From contig JAVXUO010000281.1 in NCBI GenBank assembly GCA_033065855.1, positions 1 through 64,000 on the forward strand: DNA of 64,000 nucleotides, written 5' to 3'. Position 1 is the first letter of the stretch. Each line of letters begins with the position of its first letter. The notes under the pieces are model-generated. The model had not been told where the DNA came from. It worked only from the letters and a program-made list of their open reading frames with translations, and did no database searches. Source of the DNA: Escallonia rubra (lineage: Eukaryota > Streptophyta > Magnoliopsida > Escalloniales > Escalloniaceae). Below, piece by piece: positions 56,225 to 64,000 of this stretch. Made by a program: the position numbers and the translations under genes.

Positions 56225-56236
56225 TGAGTAGGGGCA

Positions 56237-59082
56237 TCTCCAATGACGCAATTCGTACTTTACATCTGGGACAAAAGAAGGGCGGTGCTCGGTGGGGTAC
56301 GGGCGGATTTGGGTGTCACAGGCCGGGCTCTGTACCACCAAAACATTCCGCAACAACCGTAAGTACTTGAAATAAAACTCACACGAGGAGCGTCACTTGA
56401 CAAAGGCTTCCGGTCATGTTACCCACACAACAGCGCAACAACATATCTTCGGGATCCGGACAGCCAACAAGTTTTACAATTAGCCTCTGAGAAATGAGTC
56501 AAAATTACGATGATATCTGCAAGCTTATGTGCCCCTTTGTCTCCACCTGGTGAGGATGCCTTGGGTACAGTAACAGGTTAGCCGGATGCATCTAAACAAC
56601 AGTACAAATTCTCACCGGCCAAAACAAGAAATTTAGCACAACTGACATTTGAAAGTGCGTTCAACCATTCGAGACTGGCTGAGAACTCAAAATCCTAAAC
56701 TTGACTATTGGCTAGGAAATATTAAAACCATATCCAGCTCTTACTGAACCAAGTATATATGGATTCATTTGCTAACACCCTCCCGAGACTCTTTATGAAT
56801 AAAGTTACAGATCATGGGAATTCTCTCGCGATCACCGACACCTTCAATTCAACAAAAACTTCAAGACTTCGAGTATGCTTGAAGTTGGACTTCATTTTTG
56901 GAGACCAAAAGAATGAAATCCGGCCTAACCTCGATAAGAGACGCTGAATGAAGATCATGGCATAGACTATTAAGGGTGGGGGTGGTTTCGCTTTCTTATT
57001 GCAATTTGCAAACAACCTGAACTACATAACAAACCATTAGAAGCTTGAAGAAACATAAAGTGATAGAATTAGTCTAGCTCGAGTTCATAATATATCAATT
57101 AACAATCACAACTTTTCCTTATACTGCAATTTGTACCAGAATCTTAGTTACTTTTCACCTTTGCTAGATATACACCTCATGGTTATTCTACATAGTGTAG
57201 ACACACTCTCTTTGTACGCCTTAATTTTATTTATTTGTTGGGCTATATAATAAGTATTTTAGGCCTAATTTTAATTATTTAAGTCCAGTTTAATAGGCTC
57301 ATTTTTGTTGGTCCAGTTGGTTAGTCTAGTCGGTTTGAGTTTGATTCAGGTTAGAGTTCATATAAGATAAGAGGTCTAGTAGTTGATTTGATTTTGATTT
57401 GAATATATGCGCCGAATTCAAATTAATCACATATGATTTATTAAAAAGGTGATTCCCTCTAGAGTTGAGTTACAAGTAAACTATGTTAGGGAAGACACCC
57501 AGCTGATTGTCCCATAAGTTCCGGCCAGTTCTCCGGGTGTACCTGCTGGAAAGGTTGTTTAGGTCTTTTTCAGTCTTGTCTCCAGACCTCTATAAAAAGG
57601 CCCCAGGCTCCAAAGAGGGCAGTCAATTGGAGAAAAACATCCACCGAAGGGGTTCCGACGTTTTCTGTGAGATAAATTAGCACGAGGAGAGAGAGAGAGA
57701 GAGTCTTTCCTATCCATACTTGTGAGTGTTCATTATGCATCGCGTCGTTGGTAATCCAGAATTGACGGTCAAGCAATCCAAATCAAGAGGTATAATGTCT
57801 ATACTCTTGTCCTTTTATTTTTCACAGCTTAGAGTCTTAGACTGGAATAGTTAGCTGACTTTGCAGCAATACTTGCGACATAGATAATTTTTTTTTTGAC
57901 ATCAATATGGCACCTTACTATTTTTTTTGATATGATAGGGATTAGCTTGCTTTTAGCAAGTGAAAAGGTGAGAGGTTGATTATGAAAATAAGTCACGACC
58001 TTTTTTTGATAGTCTCTTGAATTCTCACTCGAATATTTAAATTCAAAACCAAATTCTCCTTTAAGTGTTTGACATTCAATTTTGAGCATAAAGAAAATTT
58101 TATTGGAGAAAGCAATGATCCCAGCCCGTGAATTCAAAATCATCTATTTATATAATTTCTCAAAATGATTGGTCAATTGTGAAGAATTATCTCTTTATTC
58201 TTGAAAAAAATTATTATGTTCTCGATTTGCTAAGGATGGAGTTCTAGAGTAAATGGAGAAACAAAAATTATTTGCTAACTCCAATCCTAAGGAAAACTGC
58301 TTGAAATAAAAAATATATTTGAACTTTTTGTATATATTTTTAATCTTTTTTTTTTCTTTAATTTTCTTTTATCACATAATGAGAGGAATACAAAGGCACA
58401 CCAAAGTACCACGACATTTGCCATATCACAAATATATCAATGAAAAATCGGTCGTCACATATGTAAGCCGGACGGTTTACCTTTGTAGTTGAACTTGCCG
58501 GTTTAACAGGCCAAGGCTTTGAGTTCAAAATCCTATTAAATAAATTAGCCAGTTCCATTGCAGTCGAAAAGGATGCCTAAAGGTTTATTGTTATACTAGG
58601 CTAGTACGTGACACCTGGCGCTGCTTAAGAGTGACACCAAATTTAGGGAGGCCACAAATGTCAGTATTCTTAGAACTATTGAATCGTATTTTCCTACAGC
58701 CTATTAGGCACAGCTCCTCTCTGTATGTGTAGAAGATTGGCTCACACAGTGCCACTGTAACCAAAGAACGCTCTTATCTAGTCGTCAGTCCAAAGCTTTT
58801 ACTGAGATGTTGTAAAGAATCTGACACCGGTGAGGAAGAGCCGACGCCTAATTGTCCGACAAACTAGGCGTGCTCCCTTTTTCATATTTTATCTTTTACT
58901 AATTTAATTTCTTTTTTTGACCCATTTTAATCCTCCCCCTCTCTTGTGAGATAAAATGATAAACTTGAATCAAATACATCAAATAAGTTAGAACAGAGGG
59001 AGTTGGTGTCGCCCATAGTTTACCAAAAGTGCAACAATGAATTTGAAGTGAGATGCCCCTAAGAAAGTAGCAGAGTGCGAAT
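56237..59082. other. Intergenic, no gene supported
   Basis: Mostly AT-rich. A possible LTR remnant is listed at 57196-57876. The last bases before 59083 form the leader of the trihelix-like gene and hold a 5-codon upstream frame (ATG at 59053). No conserved open frame is seen. Confidence 0.5.
57196..57876 (+). mobile_element. Possible LTR remnant
   Basis: Begins TGTAGACACAC, contains a strong TATA-like CTATAAAAAGG (about 57590-57600) followed by a leader-like segment with a (GA) run, and ends near TTGCGACA. The layout recalls the U3-R-U5 of a plant LTR. No exact target-site duplication was found and no internal region follows, so the call is tentative. It could also be a lost promoter. Confidence 0.25.
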
Positions 59083-61585
59083 ATGCAACGACAAGACGGT
59101 GGCGACGGCCGTCGTCAGAAGAGGCCCTCGACAGGCTCACTCCGCACCCGCTCCCAAGTAGCCCCCGACTGGACGGTTGAAGAATCCCTCATCCTCGTCA
59201 ACGAGGTATCCGCCGTGGAAGCCGAGTGCCTGAACACGCTCTCCTCCTTCCAGAAATGGCAGGCCGTCGTCGACAACTGCAACGCCCTCGACGTGCGCCG
59301 GAACCTCAGCCAGTGCCGCCGCAAGTGGGACTCTTTGCTCGCCGATTACATGCGGGCCAAGAAGAGCAAATCGGGGCCGTCCGAGGGATTGAATTCGGAT
59401 CTCTTTAAGGCGATCGACGGGTACTTTAGGGTCAGGAAGGATGGGTGCGATTCGGATCGGGATAGTGACCCGGAGGCCACGGCCGACGCCGGGCCCTTGC
59501 TGGATCTCCTTGAAGAATCTGGTATGATTTATGGAGAGATTACTCCCTCCATTTTATTGAATTTCTCTGTTTTTGCGAAGTATTTATTACATGTAAATGG
59601 TGCTTTTACTCATTGTTTTTCCTCTAGTCTGTGATTGCTAATTCAGTTCAGTTGAATGTTTATATGAACCAATATCTGTCCTAGGATTATGCAAAAAGTC
59701 GGGTTAAAATCTGATGAAGCTGAGGGAGTACCTCATTAGTGGTAGTGATTGCAGCTCTGGCATGATTTCTTACGATTTATTGTGTTTCATTTCGTTGCTT
59801 ACTTGAGTGAAATTTTACATTGCCACTTCAGTCAGAATGTTTACTGCGTATTTCCTTTTGGATGTGAGAAAGTCTCCGTCTTCGGGAATCGGTCTATAAA
59901 CAGATCTCAAAACTGTCAAAATTAATCCAGGCCCTGAGCTATAATACGGCAAGAAAGTTGGGATGGCCTTGGTAATTTGAAATAGAGGGATTAAGTTTTA
60001 GAAGGGATCCAATGTATGTAGGAGTACCTCAAAACGTACTATAATATGGACCTGTTGTACCCAACTAGTGGTGCAACTTATGCTTAAAGGTAGGCATAGT
60101 GTTTAGTGTACTGTGGTTACCACGATCGAACAATTACGTGAAACTTGGTAACAATTCTGTATGCCTCTCGTCTGTTTTGAAGTTATATTAGTAATTAGTT
60201 TGTATGCTTTCTTGAGTATTGTCTTCTAGTTTGTTGATTAAGCGAGGAAGCTTCTATTTTGCTCCTTCATTTTGAATGTCTACTGCTTACGTGCCTCAAA
60301 ATATGGAATATTTATGCCTTCCACTTTTGAGTTAATGTCCTTGTCATAGTTGTCAGAATTTAAGGATACACAAATCGTTTTACGTAGGCCTAAAAACGAT
60401 AAGAACTACTACGCGTATCTAGATCAATGCCTTATCTTACGAAACACTAGTAAGAGTTTAAGGATACACAATGTGTTTTACGTAGGCCTAAAAACGATAC
60501 AAACTACTAATTTTACGAACATGTGTATTTGTCGCATATCATACGCTCGTACATGCCATATGATATGCGACAAATACAATTTACTCAGCTGCTGCAAGCC
60601 AATTGTACACCATCAATTCTTTCTTTTCTTTTGATTGTTTTTCTTAGGCATTGATGTTTGAGCTTCACCTTTTGTCAGTTGAGCTCCACCATATGGTCGC
60701 TAAAGGCATCTCAATTTTTAATCAAGTCCTTCAAAATTGTCACTAATGTGTAAGTGGAGCAATCATGTTTCAAAATTGTCGTGAAACACCTCCAAAAATG
60801 TCACAAATGAAGAAGCTGACGAATGTAATCTAGTAGTCACCATAGAAATCCAGAATTTATCCATCACTCCATCAGGAGGGTAAACAACCTCTTCTAAGCT
60901 TATTCTCTAAAACTTCGCCATGATAAACTTGAAATGTAAAGAAGTAGGGAGTATTACTGACGTTTTCAGAAGCATTGATTTACCTGTCTTTGTGATGACA
61001 TAAATTATGAGGATTGTCTGTTACACGCATAGCGGACCACAATATATTTTTTTTCTCAAACGAATCTACCAAAGTAAGCTTTATTTCAAACTCTGAGGTG
61101 CTTACTAGTTTCATCTTTCTACAGCTTTGGTATTATCTGTTTCCAAGAAAAAGAGGCGCAGTATAATGCCTAGGAAACGCTTCATAGCTGAAAGGGTAAA
61201 ACATCCTACAAGATGTGTTGATGAAAGCTTGAAATCTCAGAAATCCAGCAAAAGTGAAAAACTAATGCCCGAGCAGTGCGGCTCAGAAGAAAAGATAGAA
61301 CCTCTGACACACTGCGTGGATGAAGATAAAATCCATGAACAAATCAGCCATGAAGAGAAAGAACAGATGATTGCTTCTAGACTCTGTGAAAATGTAGAAC
61401 TGATCAACAGTATTGTTGAAGGGCATTCAGTTGAGGATGGCAACTGCAAGTCATCCGATTCAATAGATGGCGAGGCTGCCCTAACAGAAACTATAAGACG
61501 TGACGGTGACGAGCTTATAGTTTGTCTTGGAAATCTTGTAAACACCCTTGACCAACTCCGCCATCTGGTTGAAGGGTGTGGTTAG
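59083..61585 (+). CDS. Trihelix/Myb-SANT-like DNA-binding protein, two exons
   Basis: Exons are 59083-59521 and 61125-61585, with a 1,603-nt intron (TCTG|GTATGA ... CTACAG|CT) and a split codon giving A, for 299 aa. After a basic Gln/Arg-rich start (residues 1-25) comes a single helix-rich domain with three spaced tryptophans: DWTVEESLILVNEV, FQKWQAVVDNC, and CRRKWDSLLADYM. This pattern fits trihelix (GT-factor, MADF/SANT-like) DNA-binding domains. Exon 2 starts with a basic patch SKKKRRSIMPRKR, a likely nuclear signal. An acidic-basic mixed region follows, and the end is leucine-patterned (LIVCLGNLVNTLDQLRHLV), possibly for dimer formation. It is expected to act as a nuclear transcription regulator with unknown targets. 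Intron retention would end the protein at 183 aa. The exon 1 coding sequence is much more GC-rich than its surroundings, which is common for such first exons. Confidence 0.85.
60524..60578. repeat. Perfect 20-bp inverted repeat (hairpin) in the trihelix gene intron
   Basis: Arms 60524-60543 and 60559-60578 pair without mismatch around a 15-nt loop. The arm core is TTTGTCGCATATCAT. Just upstream lie two 52-bp direct repeats (60359-60410 and 60457-60508) that share AGGATACACAA and TTTTACGTAGGCCTAAAAACGAT. Together they look like a MITE-type remnant in the intron rather than a host RNA gene. Confidence 0.85.
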
Positions 61586-61761
61586 TGTCAATCAGAAATG
61601 CAATGTCCAGATTCCTGTTGTGTGGTAAATATGATGTTCTAGCGAGGGTTCCGGTCAGTTTACAATACTTAGATTCCGTGTATGAACGTGTCTAGTACAA
61701 AGCTTGACTGTTATTTGAAGATTCCTCTTGTACAATACTGCTCATTGAGGTAACTTTAATA

Positions 61762-62041
61762 CTCCTTCCGTCATTTTTTATTTGTTCATCTTTGACTTGC
61801 ACGCTTATTTAGTACATGAGTTATATAGAGAGAAAGAGAGACGGAGGGAAGAAAGTGGCTCGGGATAGAGAAAAATGGGATGGTGGAGGATTAAATATAG
61901 AGAGAAAAATGGAATAAAAAAAGTGTAAGAAAGGTAAACATAGAAAAATATCTATGAAATCTTCCTTAATTTGGAAAGTTATCAATTTTTGTGGTATAGT
62001 CCAAAAAAGAAATATGATCAATTAGTTATGGACGGAGGAAG
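61762..62041. mobile_element. Stowaway-type MITE
   Basis: A 280-bp element with terminal inverted repeats CTCCTTCCGTC at the left and GGACGGAGGAAG at the right, inserted at TA with the TA duplicated (61760-61761 and 62042-62043). CTCCCTCCGTCC-type ends and a TA target are the Stowaway (Tc1/mariner-derived) hallmarks. It lies about 180 bases after the stop of the trihelix-like gene and may be in its 3' region. Confidence 0.85.
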
Positions 62042-62043
62042 TA

Positions 62044-64000
62044 TTAGACTATAGTGAATTACTGTTGGAAACAATGAAGTCTTGTTGACGATCTTCAACG
62101 TTGTCCTCCGTATTTTTCTATCTGCTTCAGGTCGATATGATTTTACCGCTAAATGGGGTTGGATCAAGAATCCAGCAGCGTATGTCCCTTGCACTAGCTC
62201 TTCCCTTTTCTCCATTTTCCTTTTCTATTCTTATGCCGTCTTGAACACGAGCTGCAAACTCACAAACCCACCTCCTCTTCTGCACTTCCCTTAGCTTATC
62301 CATCCCCTGTATTTTCCGGTTTATACATACAGTGGACAACAGTGGCAGCCACAGTCGCCGGAGTCACCGTTCTGCCTCTTACTTTCCGTGGTGTCACCTC
62401 GTTTTCCGACTTTGCATGCTATACATATGCACATGCAGGTGTCTCCAGATTTCTTTCCGATTGAAAGCACAATAATAAGCAGCCATTTGATTCTTTCAAG
62501 AAAGAGTAGTGAAATAAAATGGGAAGGTTGAGCACCCGGTTTATTGGACTACTTAGGTTACACGTGCATGAACGTTAGAATGTTGGAATGTGATCTACTT
62601 CAAAAGTATTCGTCAAACTACATTAAAATAGCATAACGTCAAACTACATCCAGAAAAAAAAATATATATCAAAGTAAAATCATTATACCATCCGAATTTC
62701 TTCCTTTCTTATGAAGTAACATTGATTACATCAAAAGTAAAACTAAGGTGTTATTATGCTATGCTGCAGATAAGTTTTCTATGGTATAGTACTAAAATGA
62801 CATTTGTGTCCTTATGTCAATTTCAAATGTATTAATTCATTAAGGGTAAATACATAATTTCTCTTTTAAGTTTTAATAACCTTTTTCACTCCCCAACCCA
62901 CACTAACGTTGTCCTTAAATTTCATAGGCGATTCGTTGCTGCAATGGTGGGGGTTGAGATGGTGTGTGGGGCGACCATGGGGGCTACCGACGTGATAGTA
63001 GACGGTGGGGGATGGTGGTGACGTTGGGCGGATGGTAGTGGCAGCTGGGAGAGAAAGAAAAAAGAATTTTAGGGTTACATAGGGTTGTGAATTCGAACAA
63101 AATAACCGTTTTACTCTTAATGAATAACACATGTAAGCTCTAAATAAGAACATAAATGTCTTTTTCATTAATCACCATAAAAAACTTCTCATGACATTGC
63201 AACACATCTGCCCTGCCCTTGGCAGAGTAGGACAAAATTAATTGAAATACATAATGACTATTGTAAGTTATTGTTTTAAAGACAAGACATTCTCGCTATC
63301 CTACTCCTCCTCAATTTTCTATCATCTTCCTTGAGATGTTTAAGCTTTCTTGTTTTAACTTTTTCTTCTTTTGAAAACTTTTGATAGTCTCCTCATCACC
63401 AATTAGTACGGCTCTTTACTTGCAATTGATTGTATGATCACTTTATTTGCAAGTGCTTTTATTATCTATGTAATAAATGATGTCTTGCCTTCTTTACTTT
63501 TTATAGTTTTATCAGAAACTTGTATTTTTTAAGTTTGCATCTTACGATCTTTCTGTACTATGCCGATTCTTCCTTCTGTATTGAATCGGTAACGTCGGGA
63601 TGAAGTGCGTAATGTACATGAATATCTTATAGAAGGTTATGAATTTGTCACCTTAATCCTTACAGACATTTTTCGTTCTTCGACACTACAACAAGTCATG
63701 GTTTAGCTATTTCATCAAACAAAATGATTGTAGCCTTGTATAAACCATCAACCACCTTAAGCCTAACGCTGTACTTTTATGTAATTTTCAAGATGTTAAT
63801 ATGATTGTTGCTGTTGGTGCATTTTTCACTGTTTTTTTAGGATAAATCATCTTTGGCAAAGTCCACAGGCATCATTATCTTTTATTTTCAACTGCACCGA
63901 TTATTACTTCAAAGTAGTACAAGGAATCCCTTAAACTAATTTAAAGGAAATCTGATTAACTAAATATTGCAACGTACCATCACGAACATGCATCACCAAT
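62044..64000. other. Intergenic to the window end, no gene supported
   Basis: AT-rich with a G-rich tract at about 62945-63050 (GGTGGGGG type). Short open frames on both strands lack domain, start or splice context. No RNA gene was recognised. Confidence 0.5.

Noticed and set aside
60350-60634. 94-codon plus-strand frame inside the trihelix gene intron
   Set aside because: It runs over the direct repeats and the hairpin and has no domain or splice support.

Overview
The window is nuclear DNA from a flowering plant, almost certainly a eudicot. The evidence is AT-rich spacers, GT-AG introns, leucine-rich-repeat receptor kinases of the EFR/Xa21/At3g47570 type (LRR-XII), a Ty1/copia element primed by initiator tRNA-Met, a Stowaway MITE and a trihelix-type transcription factor. 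The species cannot be named from the sequence alone.

Layout. (1) 1-7135, plus strand: the last exon of an LRR-XII kinase cut by the window edge, one intact two-exon LRR-XII kinase (1817-5256, 1,033 aa), and a decayed kinase copy (about 5400-7135). (2) 7593-38790, minus strand: four close paralogues of a second LRR-XII kinase, here called A (7593-10892), B (15802-19125), C (27108-30433) and D (35468-38790). A and D look intact. B is a clear pseudogene. C carries one TGA codon just before the transmembrane segment and would make only a secreted LRR ectodomain. The genes sit in repeat units of about 8.2-8.4 kb (A to B and C to D) with homologous spacers. Those spacers carry Helitron-like 3' ends, a 5'-truncated LINE with an RNase H domain, a Helitron-like insertion that hosts a solo LTR, and other insertions. 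A last truncated spacer copy ends near 43860 and marks the edge of the array. (3) 45130-50087: a whole-looking, young Ty1/copia element with identical-length LTRs and a GTGGT target-site duplication. (4) 50088-64000: ordinary single-copy genes. These are a type II membrane glycosyltransferase of the alpha-1,4 (A4GALT-like) family (52572-53783, +), an unknown acidic/basic plant protein (54217-54816, -), and a two-exon trihelix-like DNA-binding protein (59083-61585, +). Between them lie a Mutator-like short element (55300-56224), a possible LTR remnant and a Stowaway MITE.

How it fits together. The left 44 kb is an immune-receptor type cluster of non-RD kinases (HCDLKPSN catalytic loop) expanding by tandem duplication, with signs of sequence exchange between copies, promoter change (a 96-bp triplication upstream of D) and copy decay (B, C, and the plus-strand relic). 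The most interesting biology is the coexistence of two full receptors with a near-identical ectodomain-only version, which recalls the secreted Xa21D form of the rice Xa21 cluster. The right part shows no functional link to the cluster.
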